A DNA stretch of 64,000 nt from assembly GCA_038503035.1 (NCBI GenBank), contig JAVSML010019128.1, forward strand, positions 1 to 64,000, read 5' to 3'. This document shows, one piece after another, positions 45,306-58,471 of the stretch (position 1 is its first letter; each line of letters opens with the position of its first letter). The notes below the pieces were generated by a model. The model was given only the letters and a program-made list of their open reading frames with translations, searched no databases and was not told the origin of the DNA. Position numbers and translations under genes: made by a program. Source of the DNA: Crocodylus rhombifer. Taxonomy: Eukaryota > Chordata > Crocodylia > Crocodylidae.

Positions 45306-47842
45306 CTTATAATACAGTTACAAGATCCAAGGGTAGTCAGGAGTTTACTCTGGTGTTCATGCTTCCTACAGTTAGATCAATACACTGGAAAGGAAGAAGG
45401 GAAAGGTTTGGGTCCTAATGTTCCTCCCTAGTCCCATTGGCTTAAGTAGGCCTAGGAGCTTCATTTCATAATTTTCCTTGGCACCAAAATCCACAGACAG
45501 TGCCTCTGCACCTATAGTCCATCATTGTATTCTAGTGGTTTGCTTTCCGAGGGAGCCAGATAATAGCCTTTCTGCATATTTAGTTGTGATTTAATACTGT
45601 TCTAAGCAGTTTTAACACTCATTTCCCTTCCTCGCCTTCCCACTCACACAAAGTGTCTTCACAGACATGCAGACTGAAAAACTGGTGGGAGCACAGCTAC
45701 TGCTGGGAAGAAATGGGTATGGGGTTGGCTCCATAGGCATATGCTGGGAATCCAGTGGCATCTCAGGTTTCACTGGATAAGCAGAGACAGCTGTACATGC
45801 CAAATAGCAAAACTCAGGGACTGCAAGAGTTAGGGCTCCTGTTAAAGTTAATACATTACAGGCTGTGTGCTACAAGCTACAGCATTCAACACACAGGGCA
45901 GCAAAAGTTTACTTTGCTGTTGACACATTCCCTCTTGGATTTCCTCGTTTCTACTGTAACTGTCCAATATTGCTGTTTCATTAAAGCAGGTTTTTATATT
46001 TTATGAAGTTGAAATAAGGAAGTCAGAGGATGATTGTTCTATCTGATCAAGAGGTGTGGCAATGGATTAACTTTAACTCTTAAAAAATGTTGCAAAGTAC
46101 TTGTTGCCAACTAATCTATGGAATTCAATCAGGGAATATCCCAGTTTAACTCACCTTCAGAAACCAGCTAGGGACCTAGTGGAATTGCAGATTATCATAA
46201 TTTAACATACACTATTATTGTGTTTACTCCAGGAATGCCTTAAAGGCAATGGTGAAATTAACTGGGCAGTTTTTCAGAAGAACCTAAGGGGTTTAGGAAT
46301 GCAATTATCATTCATCTCGTTCATGGAAGTTGTGCTTGTAAAGCCAGGAGATGCTCTTCAAAATCTACCATGAAATTACAGTGATATTAAAGGCAACTAG
46401 GGCATTACTGTAATAGTGCTTTTAGTATTTCTTTCCTTGTTCTCTTTTGTTCTACATGTATTTCTTGCTTACCCTGTATATACCATACCTGGTAGTGCAA
46501 AATAAAATAATATAAAAAGTTTCAAAATAATATAATGCTTCTTTTAATGCAGTATCTAGTTTACAGTGCCTTTTAAAGTCCTATATTCATCTTACGGTCT
46601 AGATAATGCAGTGTTTTTATAGTAAGACTAAAATTCTAGGTATCTCTGTTGTATATGCTTTTGCATAAGGTGAATGGTATAAATACTTAAGTGAAATGTT
46701 CAAATTGGGCATGCCAAGTAATATTTAAACACTAGAAAGTTTGTGATTTAGTGAGAACATACCTCATTTATTAGGCACATGTGGCCACTGGTCGAAAATC
46801 AACTTTCCATTGGCTGATAAGCTTAAGGCACAGGTAGAAAAGAGGAGTCAGCTCCACATGGAAACCTACACACATTCCCCTTCCTTTCTGTCTCTGACTG
46901 CCTGGCTGAGTTAGTAGGATGGTATCAGAAGCTATTGAATGCCTTGATCACAATCTGGGAATTTTTGAGTAGGAATTAAGTGGGTGCTGATGGGTTTGAG
47001 TGAGATCCAAGCCATAGGGCAGTTTAGAGGAAAGGGAGGCAATTAGGATACTGTCTACAGAACTGGGCTTCTGCATAGTAAGGGGAGAAAGAAGCTATCC
47101 CATATTTATTCTCACCCTGTGATCAGCTGCTAATGAAGCAAAGAGGTTAAGTGAATAAACAAACATGACAGTTCTCTCAAATGCAAACAAAAATGTTTCA
47201 GAAATGTGGTGAAAAGGGAAATTGTAGTAGGATTCTGTGCTGGAAAGTGGTTGGAATATGAAGGCTGCTTTGTCACCAGGATATTGAAGCAAATGTGGCA
47301 CTCTTACTTTTGCAGTGCCCTTTCTGCACTTATTTTTGCCTTTGTTGCAGCTCAGACCAAGCTTCTGTCTGCTTCAACCAGCAGTGCACAGAGTCAACCT
47401 CAGAATATTGTATTTTAAACTCCTACATTTCAATGTTAAATAGTTCCCAAAAGAAAAAACACACCATAACTATTGTATATACTGATGCATATGACTATTG
47501 AATACCACAGCTGTATACAAACACTAAGCTAAGCACTTAAATACTTTCTGCTTACTTCCTTCACTACAGCTTAGCCAAAGAACATAAACTAGGCAATTTC
47601 TTTTTTGCTTATTTTTAATTTCTGGCTAGCAGTGATTTGAATCTCATGCCCTAACAAAACCCTGCAATGCTTCAATCACAAATATTATTAGGGAAGATTC
47701 AATATCCACACTCTTGACACTGAAATTTTAATTGATTGAACATATTTCTATTTTATTTTAATTAACAATACTTATATTCTGGATCTCAGCTTACTGACAG
47801 TCTCCCTGTTATAGTAAAACTATTTCAGTCTTTATTTCTTAC
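45306..47842. other. Unique AT-rich non-coding DNA
   Basis: Apart from the 8-bp duplication at its start, nothing is recognised. Confidence 0.5.
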
Positions 47843-48062
47843 TGCCTCCCACATCCCAATAGGTGAATTTCGTATCCTGCCTTGTTAGAGGCACAGCAGG
47901 AAGCAAAAATGAAAACTCGATTGAGATGAGATGTTGGGCTGCCAAGTGTTGTAAATCTTGTGCCACTTATAGCGTCAGGTTTCTTCAAGACTTCTTTCAT
48001 TTTGCCCCCTACTGTGGTATCAACAGTTGGAGTAGCATTAGGAGGCACAAGTGAAAGCGGTA
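47843..48062 (-). other. Candidate unidentified exon
   Basis: On the minus strand a branch-point-like tcctaac, a pyrimidine tract ttctctcttcccc and ccaacag precede position 48062. The frame then stays open for about 74 codons (starting near VPLSLVPPNATPTVDTTVGG, KMKEVLKKPD). It closes with TAA at 47839-47841, which overlaps a gtaaga donor-like string; aataaa follows immediately. The stretch could therefore be an internal exon, a last exon or chance. No domain or family is recognised. The upstream splice signal is good; the donor context (gca|gtaaga) is weaker. Confidence 0.25.
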
Positions 48063-49539
48063 CTGTTGGCATTTGGGGAAGAGAGAATGCATGTTAGGAT
48101 AGCTGGGCAAGGTTTTATTTGGTAAAGTAAATATAGGAGCCCTATATCTCTACAGAGACTTGGGTCCAGGGATTGTAAAAATTGATTTCCTCCCATGCTA
48201 TAGTTACCAGGTATCATATCTATTGCTATCAGCCATTTTTTATCAGGGAAACTGCTTTGTTATCGTATATGCACACCTCTTCTGTCATATCATATTAAGT
48301 AAGATATAATTGTAGTCTATTAGACTGCTATATCCAAAAAGTGGTAGTGCATGACAGCACCTGTCAACATGTCATGAAGGAATGCGTCAAATGTTGAATT
48401 GTATCAGTTTCATATCACATTAATGTGGCAACTCATTCCTGCCCAGTCACATAAGGACAGATTCAGATTTCCTTGTGTGCCAGTGAGGAGCACCTTACTT
48501 TGCAAAGTGTCTCGTTGAAAACAGTGACACTGCTCATGAAGTAAGGTACTCTTCAGCTTGAAATGGATCAGCATATGGCCGGTATTTTTTTTTTTTTTAG
48601 TTTCCAATGTGTCTATAACAGAGTTGTGTGTATTCTGTTATGGATATTTTACCTTCCATTTTCTAAACAATGTGCCCATTTGGCCTCATGAAGAAAAGCG
48701 GAGCTCTCCTTCAAGTCCTTATATAAAATGAATCTCCTATCTGATTGCAGCAGCAGTATGTCAGGGATGGATTAATAAACTCTTGAACCCCACTAAAATC
48801 CAAGGGAATTTTGCCATGGAGAATGGAGTATACTAGAGTTTTGTAATTCAGGTTTGAAATGACTATCCAGTAAATTACCTGATGAATGGAGTGGCGGGGA
48901 GAGAAAGAAAGACTTTTAGCTGAATGTAAAGAAAAGCAAATGGATAAATGTATGTATACAACATCTAGCTGTTGTTTCTAGTTCCAAAGAGAACCAGGGA
49001 ATAGTCCATACCTCTGGAATGTGTATCCCTGGTTTCTGCAGAAGTGATGTCCTCACAGCCCTGCTGCACATCACAGGTTTGATGGCATTGGCTTAAACAT
49101 TTTTTAGCATCATCTACTCATTTGTATTCCATCATGCCTATTTATGTTGTTAATCCCTGAGACTCAGAATAATATTCACAAATAGTATTTTTGATGGACT
49201 GCTTGTGGATAACCATTTCCATTGTTTGATCAGCTTCGTATATGGTTATATAAATTTGCAAAATCTATTAGTCAGGACATTTTCCCTCATCATCAAATAA
49301 ACAATATAACTACTCCCAGATAATTGAGGGCAGGATTAGGCCCTATGACCTCCAATATGGTTGAATTCAGGTCCCCATAGCAAGCTTAACTTTTCCAAAT
49401 CTTGATTTTTCTCCTCCAAATCCTTTTCACAACAGATGTCTGCCACAATTCTTATAAGAAATTAGGTAGCCAATGACAATGGGGATGTCATCTTGAGGGG
49501 TAACTATAAGTAACTTCTTTGTGAGGCTAAGCCTTAAAA
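48063..49539. other. Unassigned AT-rich stretch
   Basis: Includes a 13-T run at about 48586-48598. No gene or family recognised. Confidence 0.5.
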
Positions 49540-50180
49540 TAGGGCTGGACAAATTATTTCAGCAATTTTTTATTAATAGAAAAATACAATTTTACAGAAA
49601 CCACAATGATTCACAAATTTGGGTCAAATTAGGCAAAATCACATGAGCTGGAAAAAGAAAAGAAAAAAAATTGGAAAAGTCCACAAGCTTTTCATTTTGA
49701 AATTTTGTTTTTGTTTTTAAAAATTCCAAAAAAGGCTAAAAATGTTTAAGCCACCCACCCACCAAATAAAATGAAACGTTTCATTCAATCCAGAATAAGC
49801 ATTTCTGGTCCATGAAAAAATGTTAAAATCATTTTAAATCAAACCAAAAAGATTTGTTTAAAAAAAAAATCAAATTGATCAGCAGGGATCTTGGTTTTCT
49901 CTGATTAAAAGAAAACCCCCACCTTTTAGATTAAAAAAGGTAACCCAAAATCCACGTTTCCATGATCAAAATTATATATATATATATATATCGACAAATT
50001 TATAGAGGTATATATATTAGAAGTTTATAAAGCTATATGTATTAGTGCCATTTCATTTTAATCACAGAAAAATATGGATTTGGGGTTACTTTTTTAATCT
50101 GAAAATTGGGGATTTTTTTTTTATCACAGAAAACCAGGATCAATCAGTGAATTGAAAATTCTGTTATTTACACAGCTCTA
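49540..50180. mobile_element. AT-rich TIR element interrupted by a fold-back hAT copy
   Basis: Left end tagggctggacaaattattt and the reverse complement of the right end (tagagctgtgtaaataacag) are similar. The body is rich in attttgaaattttg-type words. The right part is cut by the 49883-50141 insertion. The target duplication is not clear. Confidence 0.5.
49883..50141. mobile_element. Fold-back hAT copy, same family as 44821-45305
   Basis: Left arm cagggatcttggttttctct, gataaaa, gtaacccaaaatccacgttt. Right arm acagaaaaatatggatttgg, ggttac, ggggattttttttttatcac, agaaaaccaggatc. The arms are inverted over about 95 bp around a (TA)n core at 49974-49991. The CCTG right tip seen in the other copy is missing. 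Confidence 0.8.
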
Positions 50181-52180
50181 CTATGCACATAGATTGCAAA
50201 TGTGGGCATCTGTTTGCTGTGTCATCCTCATACTGTTTTCCTAATTCTTTCTCTCTTCCCTCTGAACAGTTGTTATGCTCACTGGGGTGTCTTGTTCTTA
50301 GTCAAAGTTTATGCTGGTATGGGGCAAAAACTGCTTTTCCTACATGTGTTTCCACAAAGCCTAGCCATTGAATCAGTATAGAGGAGTAGGGTATGGCTTG
50401 GTCCAGTAGAAATCATTTTTAGCATTTTAAAGTCTTTAATATTATGTTAACATTGTGGTTTGTAACACATCCATTTATCTTGGGATGTATTTTGAATGGG
50501 CTGATGTGATAAAATGAGAAACCTCAGCAGAAAACCTAAGTAGAACTCTCCATCTCAACACTACAGAGTAAAGGGAAGCAGCATCTGATGAGAGAGGAAA
50601 GGAGGTGTCTCTAGTTTCTGGCCGGTGCCCCAGTTTTGGTGGTAAAAAAATGAATGAACCTCAGTGCATTATATTTATATGTATTACATATATAGAGAGA
50701 GAGAGATGTACGCATGTACATGCAATTTGTGTCTTTTTCTTTTTAATATAAACAGGCATGGCACCAGGTTGCTGGTCTCAGTTATTCTCATCTTACACTG
50801 ATGTGATTCCATTTGAGTGGAGGGTCACTTACACTGGTGCAACTGAGATATGTCTGTGGGCCTCATTCTGAGAATTAGGCTTTAAATAATGGAATCTAGG
50901 ATGTGCTGTAACAGTGGCTTTCTTCCCCCTAAACTAAATACATGATTCACCTTGTCCAAGACAAAAGCAAATCTCCTGCCAAAATCCTGTTCTAGCAATC
51001 AGAGATAGAGGACAAAGCAAGGTCCCATTTATACAATAGTTCCACATTACTCTCAATCAGTCAAAAATAGATAATTTGGTTTCCTAATGGTTTGTAATGT
51101 CCTTATGAAGTTTTATTGCTTCCCACTCTATCTGCCACAGTACAGTGCTGTTGTCACAAATCTGTCTTGAAAAAATATCACATTCAGGCTAAAAAGCAGA
51201 TGTTTCTCTGTGAAGAGGGACCCAATGGCAGCTATTGGAGCAATTTTTCTTCAGTATTTGGTCTCAGTTCTGCTCCTCTATAGCCAGGGTAAATGTACAC
51301 AGCCTCTAAGTATACAGGCTATTACATGGTATTTTGTGGATTGAACAGTAAGTTGTATGTATGAAATAAAAGCAGCTTCACATACAGTAATGAACTGCAG
51401 AAGTAACCCAAAAGCCTGTGTGCAGAAACAAGTCATCACATGCTTCACAGGGTACAAAAGTTGATATTCCATTCTGGAGACCTGGCATTTCTTCCCTTGG
51501 CTCCTTGCTTTCAGTCATCCTACAGTGTACACCATTGCCAAGAAACTTTACTGCAAGCTCTCTTCTTGAGTAACAACACCTAACCAGTAAATAATGACAA
51601 GTTTCCAAAAGGAGACTTAGAGTTACAAGAGACAAAAGGCTAGAACTGAGGGAGTGGGGGAGGCAACATGCATTTTTCCCTTGGACAAGCCTTGGATCCA
51701 TGTGTTAGGTACTCACCTTCACACAATAAAATTGCTGAGTCTAGGAGTAGCACCCTCAAGCACACTATGCTGTTCCAGGCAAGCTACATAAACAATGTAA
51801 CTACTACCACATGGATGGGCTGCTTAGCACTTTTGCATGGCTAGCCCAGGTGAGTTTGCCCCCATGTTAATTAGCCAGCCTGCAGCACTGTGTTGGTTTA
51901 GGAGGTTAGCCTGAATTAACCTGTATGAGGGCACCACTTTTAAGCACAGTAAATTTGCCATGTAGTCCTGCACAGGGAGAGTTTAGAGTGGGGTCCAAAG
52001 AAGAACTGCACTTTGACAAAGCTACAGAGGACAGGGTTAATTACCAAGCCTCCTCAGATTGCAGGCACCTGACTCAGTGCTACCAAGAAGCACCTCTCCT
52101 CTGCTCATAATTAACACCCTGGAACCCTTTCCTAGAGGTAGGCACCCACACACCTTCTTCCAGAAAGAGGGCAGGGATCA
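50181..52180. other. Mostly unassigned, possible TIR element at 51770-51968
   Basis: A small ga tract is at 50694-50706. The interval 51770-51968 begins caggcaagctacataaacaa and ends tttgccatgtagtcctg, weakly inverted, with a GC-richer middle. This would fit a small DNA transposon but is uncertain. Confidence 0.4.
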
Positions 52181-52660
52181 TTCTTTTCTTTTAAAGAATG
52201 AGCCAAACTATTTGAATATATTACGTTGAATAGCTGCTGGATAAAATGTACGAACAGTCTTTAGATACAGACTGGAGCCCAGATCTGCCTCTTCCAGATA
52301 AGGGATGTAATCACTAAGCTACAGAGTCATGTCATTCTTCTTCTCACTCTCTGGCCCAATACATTCTGAATTCTCTTCCACACCGTGATGCAGCTTCAAC
52401 AGGAGTACAGAGAAGGAGCCCACCCGGAAGAGCTTTTATCGTTTGATGGTTAGGGCACTTCCTTGAGAGGGAGCGGAGCTGGGTTTGGATTCCTGTTGAC
52501 AAAGGAGGAAACTGAACCTGGGTTTTCCACATCTTGTGTGACTGCTTAACAACAGTGCGGTTATATGAAAAGAGGACAGAGACTCCCTCTGACTATTCCT
52601 TCAAAGAAGATAGTGCCTGCTAATGCGTTTCATACAGAGTTCGATCCAGGAAGCACATGA
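52181..52660. repeat. tRNA-like repeat region, second copy of the palindromic SINE type
   Basis: At 52445-52500 a tRNA-like head is visible (gatggttagggcacttcctt, then gggtttggattcctg, B-box-like). The downstream gaaactgaacctgggttttc-cacatc resembles the inverted right arm of the 1790-1935 copy. Another inverted arm (agcccagatctgcctcttcc, atcactaagctacagagtca) lies at 52276-52330. Two or more units appear to be joined or nested. Confidence 0.5.
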
Positions 52661-54955
52661 CAGGCATTTTGAGAGATTTCCAAGAGATTTAGCCTTTCAG
52701 GGCCGGTGGGCACAGGAACACCTAGTTTACAAATCCCATCAGGTTTACATGTGAGGTAGGCACCAAGGCTAAATACAGATATTCAAAAAGCCCAAGTCAG
52801 AGTTGATCTATGCCGTTTTCTGCAAGCAGCATAGTTTAGATTGGTAGCAAACAGTTGCCCTTGTGGGGGGAGAAATTGTAGACCAGCTTCCACCATTTTT
52901 AAACCAGTCTATGTGTGCCAAACTTCTGTTCTGTTACAGGTATAGACAGGTTTTGTGTACCAAATGTCTGTTCTATTATGGATATAGACTGGCTTCTAAT
53001 AACATTACGCTGGCAAAAGTGTAATGTCTGTACCTGGCTTGAGTTCCTCAGCCCTGTGAAAACGGAGATACTTCTGGGCCTGTATAGAAGATTAGGAAAT
53101 CTAGAGAGCATCAGTGTTAAAAACTGAAGCCCCTGCAGATTTTAGGAGCTACCCAGGGTAAATGGCAGCTGAGTGGAGGCTTCCAAGATTTCACTTTTCT
53201 GCCTAGCCCTCTTCCCCACATTAAGCAGGACCTGGCCCTATGTTTTCTGGATATTCAGTGTTAAACGCAAAAAATCAGTCCTCTTAAGGAGTTCAGGTTT
53301 ATTTCAAAGATTCACATCTAAACAGCCTGGTTGCTGGTTGCTGTGGCATTGTCCCCTTTGGGCAGGACTGGAGTGGAATCCAAATTAAATCCAGAGTACT
53401 AAAAGATCTGAATACCCAATAACAAGGGTTCTATACAATCCACCCAACTAAAACGCCCCTATCCTCCTCTTCACTTCAAAAAAAGGACCTAGTGGAAGAT
53501 AAGCCCACCACAAATGACACTGTACCCAACTACTATGCAATGGTTGTATGCAACTTTACCCAAATGAGCCTCATGCGACGTACACAGAAACAGTAGGCCA
53601 TTGTTTTGACATTCCTGTAGGAATATAACCAAATGAGTTACTATATAGTTTGTAGAAGAGACAGGACATGCAGAACCACTGGTAGCAAATCATACTCATT
53701 TTTGTATATGGGAAACATGAAATACAAAAAATAAGTAAGTCTACTGAATAAGCTACATATATTGAAGCCCTAACATATTTACTGCTGAGTATCTAGTTAC
53801 TGACTGTCTACTAGCAGGTGCTTATACAGTGTGTTCTTGATAGTGTATTAGTTGCAAAGGGCCAGGAGCTTATTGAATCTTCTTTTTTTTCATATGCAGC
53901 TGAACTCTGATTTATATCCCAAGCCCTGACATGCCAGGAAAAAGCAACAGCATAGTTGGACTCTTCTGCTGACCCCTATTCTGCATGGGTAGGGCGCCTT
54001 ATAGATGTGCTCACTTCACCAGAAATAATCCAGACCGTAATGTAAAAGGGATGTTGTGGAAGTCAAGTATTACTTGCTTCTCCTAGGCCAAATACCTAAG
54101 ATAATTCATATATAGGGTCTCTGAAGCTCAGGCATCACCCATATTCTCCAGCTGATACACTGAGTTAAACTGTACTTTCTGTTTTATGGAGTTTCTGCTA
54201 AATTCTGTGAGATTGATGAATGCAGCTGAACAGATCTTACCCTTTTATTTGCAGTTCTCTGTGCCAGAAAAATTCAGAAAAACTCAGGGGACATGACATA
54301 GATTGATCCAACACTTGACACTGGTTTCAGTCACATTTGAGCTCTCCACTAAAAATCTTTGCAGTTTAATTAGGATGGCTAACATCCAGACACTGTGTTC
54401 AGGATAAACAAAAATTGCACCTGTTTTTCCTAACAGTAGCTAAGGGAGAGGCAGGTGAGGGTTAATTGCAAACATATATTGCCAGGAAACTGCACATGAA
54501 TTTACCAGTTTTCTTAACATGTTTGTTTTACCTTGAAGCAAGTCATTTATCCACCTCTATGAACAGAAAAGATCCTAGATAAAACTGAACTATTGTTGTT
54601 TCACTACATGGGGAGGAACCTGGAAATCTGGGCTGCAGCCTGTACCTCTCAGCACAAGATGGAAGACAACTGTTGGGGCCAGTTATGCCCTGGATCAGTT
54701 CATTGCTTGAGTATATTGTCAGGAGAGCCTACTTTGATGAGTCTATCTACCAAATATTTCCTGGATAGAGGGAGCATGGCATGGCTATAGGGTACCACCA
54801 GAGCCCATCAAATCAGTCATTGCTATTGAAATGTTAAACATATATTTTGATTTGTGAAAATATCTGCAAAACAATCATGGTATTCTCAGCACATCTGCTA
54901 CATTTTATTTGCTCAAGTACTAGTGACTGTAAGCTCTAGTAGGCATACCTTACAA
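52661..54955. other. Mostly unassigned; 42-bp duplication at 52913-52992
   Basis: The unit gtgtgccaaacttctgttct (52913) recurs as gtgtaccaaatgtctgttct (52955), offset 42 bp, each followed by a tatagac string. Otherwise unique AT-rich sequence without a gene. Confidence 0.55.
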
Positions 54956-55299
54956 CAGAGGTGCTCAGTCCCTAGCCCACAGCCCAATCTGGCCAGCAGA
55001 GCCATGACATCTAGCCCATACAGCTCCCCACGGGTTGGGAAATTAGTTGGCAGGGGTTTGGTAGCAATTTGCTACCCCTCCCCCACTGCCAAGCCCCACA
55101 TGGCCAGGTTGGGGCCTGGCCATGCTCCTTCCCCCACACCTGGCTGAATCAGAGTCAACTCATGCCTCCTTCTTTCCTGTGCAGGTGGGTTGTGGCCGGG
55201 GGCCCTCCAGCCCCTCCCCTCACCGTGCCCACCCAGCATGCTGGACTGGGTCCATCAGTTTGATCCAGCCAGTGGGCATACCAGGGACTGCCCACAGAG
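54956..55299. mobile_element. Non-autonomous hAT-like element
   Basis: Left end cagaggtgctcagtccctag and the downstream tgggcataccagggactgcc (near 55273) are inverted with gaps. Subterminal cccaatctggccagcagagc and gatccagccagtgggca are the typical paired blocks. The interior is GC-rich. The right tip is poorly defined and no target duplication was found. Confidence 0.6.
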
Positions 55300-55499
55300 G
55301 GAGATGGAAAAATATAAATGAAATATTTACTGAGTGCCTTATGAGCCTTTGTATTCAGTCCTTCATATTCAACCCAAACTGCTCCTTCTCACTGTGTTGG
55401 CACGTATTCTCACCAAAGACACCTGACGCTGCTTTAGGACTGAAACTACTAGAAAAAAATGTCTTCAGACAAATATCCTTTCTGTTCCTCCTCAGCCCC

Positions 55500-55862
55500 T
55501 ATTTTTCTTTCCTCTTGCTGCTTCTTCCGCCGGTGCACAGACTTAGATGATAGTGCTTGAGAGAGCCACACCCCCGACCTCCTACTACCCTCCTGGCCGA
55601 GCCACAAAACCTGTGTGTGTACGGCACAGAGCACAAGCACCCATAGTCGTGGGTGAGTAGTGGTATTTGCAGAAGTGGCAGCTCCTCCAAGTGCAGATGC
55701 TGATAAAAGCTGGCCCCCCAAATGTTTGTGCAACCGGAACAAGAGGAGCAGAAACCTGATCAGATGGACTCACTGGCCGGCTTTAGCAAACACGCTCGCT
55801 AATTAATTTTTCTGATGTTTACCCAGCTTTGTGTGTAACTGAGTGCAGAACTGGACTTATCG
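55500..55862 (+). other. CpG-containing stretch ending in a splice-donor consensus
   Basis: More than ten CpG sites lie in about 300 bp, including ccgccggtgc, caaccggaac and cacgctcgct; this is rare in this window. At 55863 a tcg|gtaagt donor consensus occurs. Upstream, tttttctgatgtttacccag (ending 55826) could act as an acceptor for a 36-bp exon. It may be a non-coding first exon, a regulatory element, or nothing. No TATA box is convincing and no protein is recognised. Confidence 0.25.
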
Positions 55863-58471
55863 GTAAGTGCCAACAATTCTGAAACACTACATGCGTTACT
55901 GTACAACAGACTGGAACCCTGCAAGGCTCTACATTTTCTCTGAGAAACATGGATAAACTCAGGTTTCATACTTTGTTTTGGCTGTATTAGTAAGAGGAAG
56001 CTATAATCACTTATGCATCAGATCTAATGAGGAAACTTTTTTCAGATGTGCTGGCATGTTATCTTCAGGGCTGTGTCAGGGTACATTGTATCTGCAGCTA
56101 GGGTTCATGATGTGTTGTTTGGCAGTCGGTTCAGCAGAATCCGTAACACATTTCCCCATTCCATAGTGACACCTGCTGGGGAGAACTGAGGTGATCATGC
56201 ACAGGATCCCCTGCTGCTTCGCTTGGCAAGGGGCTGCGGAGTGCAAAATGAAGAGTCTGTGGCAATCAGAGAGATTGATTCTCCTCCTTTCCTTCCAGAT
56301 TTAGCTGTTCTCTTATCACAATGAGAACGGATCTATGCAGCATGATTAATACCCAGAAACTCTTTGCACAATTCCACAGTCCTTGGAAGCAGCACTAGCA
56401 TTTCAACTGAAAACCTGAAGGGAGGAAAGGGGACAGCATCTCAGATGGATGGTTCAAATTAAGCTTAGGTGTCAATGGGGCTGAGATAGGGATCAGTTTG
56501 GCCCACTAAGCTGAAACACTGGCATTGTCTCCACCTTCCATCCCCTGCTCTTAAGGTGCTTTCAGCACTGCTTTCATTTAGGCTATTTCTGGCAATAACA
56601 TGTTTTCTGTACAAAGGACTGTTGTATTTTACTGTGTATAGCAGCAAGTGAAACTGAAAATAGCAACTCCCACCCCCCTTTTCCCTTCACACACAGAGGG
56701 TAAAGACAACTTTGGAAGAAAAGTGCCAAAATGTTTTCTAAATAAACGACAGACACCAGAGTTGTTGCGCGTTTTACTAGGCAGGATAGTAATTTAGGTA
56801 ATGTATTTTTAACAGTGAGAAGTGATGGGAGGGAAGCCACTTAAATATAATATGAACTGAAGATGTGTCAGTTACACAGTTTGTATAATGTCATAGCTAG
56901 AAAATGTTATAAAAACAGAGGGATTGCAGAGATGAGAGAACCTGAAATCAGAGGCCTCTTACTAGACCTTGAACTCCTCCTATTGCTGGGACCATTCTCT
57001 GCTGCAGGACACGAGTTCTTTGTGAAGTTCTTCAAGTGATTTGTCACCTAAGAAATGTTTGGCTCCTTTAACTGGTAGTTCTTCCTGCACTGCTTACTGC
57101 TGCTTCTCATTTCAGCTCTTCAGTAATCCCCAGAAGATCTTAGACCTAGCATACTGCTTTCCAATTGTCCCCACTCTGTTTAATTCCCTCCTTTAGTGCA
57201 ACTGCAGCTTTTAAGACCATACCCACTATCTGACCTGCTACGTGCTTTGGCTTCAGCTTTGCCTTGAAACTGGAAGAAACTCAACGACAGCCTCTCTGAT
57301 TCACAGTGGCAGCCAACAAGTCTTAATACTTCCATTAATGGTGGTTCTAGGGGATAATGATGTTGACCTCTTTTATCGAGTTCTCTGAGAACTGTTGTTG
57401 ATGTTAATATTATAAATTATTATGATAAACAGCCAGTTGTTACTACTACTGTCTTTAATAAGTAAAAAAAGGGACACGATTTGGTTCCATCAACTGGGGA
57501 TAACCTCAAATAAGGTTTGAAAAGAAATATTAGACATCTTTTAAAGAAAAAAATTAATTTAAAAATCATAAGATCCCTCTAGGCTGTTGTTGTTTTTTTA
57601 AGTGGCTCATCAACAAAAATTTGTCACAGGCCCATTTAGATTTTCAAGAGAAGGTTTCCTTAACAGATGAAGCCCTCTGGTGGTGGCCACCAGAGTTACA
57701 ATAGACAATTTTTATCTCATTTTGGGACTTTCTTAGAAAAATACAAGCCTTCCTTTCTCTCAGAATCAAGAAAGCTGTGCCTAGATCAATATAAATCACA
57801 TTTTCTTTGTTGTTTCTATTCCCTGGGACATTTCCCTTTGCTTATTTCCCAGTATGTTTGCAGTAACCTCAGAACTTTTGCTTGATCACGTCCTGCACAT
57901 TTTGTTCACTATAGAACAAGAGAATTTGTTTCTGACACTTCCACTATCTACATAGAAATTTTTGCCATCTATTCTATTTTAAAATTTGAATGGTTGAAAG
58001 ATAGAGTGCCTCATTGTTAGTTGCGAGCATTGACTGATAATATTTCCATCTTGCTTACAAAACAATGTGATATATAGTGTATACGGTGTGTTTCATACAT
58101 TTTTCTCATACACATTGTATATTAAATATAACTATGTATGCATGAAATAGATGTTGCAGTATCTCTTTCTCAAATAAAACTGTATGTGTATATTCCTTTT
58201 GATAACAGTTTAATTGGTCTGGCACTAGTCTCATGTTCTAAAGCTCCAAGAATTCTGAAGTTTATGTGAAAGAAGTGGTCCCTTTTTATCTTCATCGGAT
58301 ATTTCAAACTCTTGGTTAATTATACTTTTATGAATAGATGTATAAAATGAAAAGTCACCATAGGTTAACGCTTTCATTTCAACTGCTGTCTTAGTGCCCC
58401 ATCTTTCCTTTCACTGCTTATCTGTACACATATGTGGGGGAAGCAGTTTGGATGGTAGCTTAAATATCAGT
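55863..58471. other. Unique AT-rich non-coding DNA
   Basis: No repeat or gene recognised. Confidence 0.5.

Noticed and set aside
52440..52510. Functional tRNA gene
   Set aside because: Box-like motifs are present but no cloverleaf with proper stems can be drawn; repeat-derived.
55449..55742. 97-codon minus-strand frame with a Lys/Glu-rich end
   Set aside because: No homology recognised, and the minus strand lacks supporting splice signals; the CpG enrichment is reported separately.
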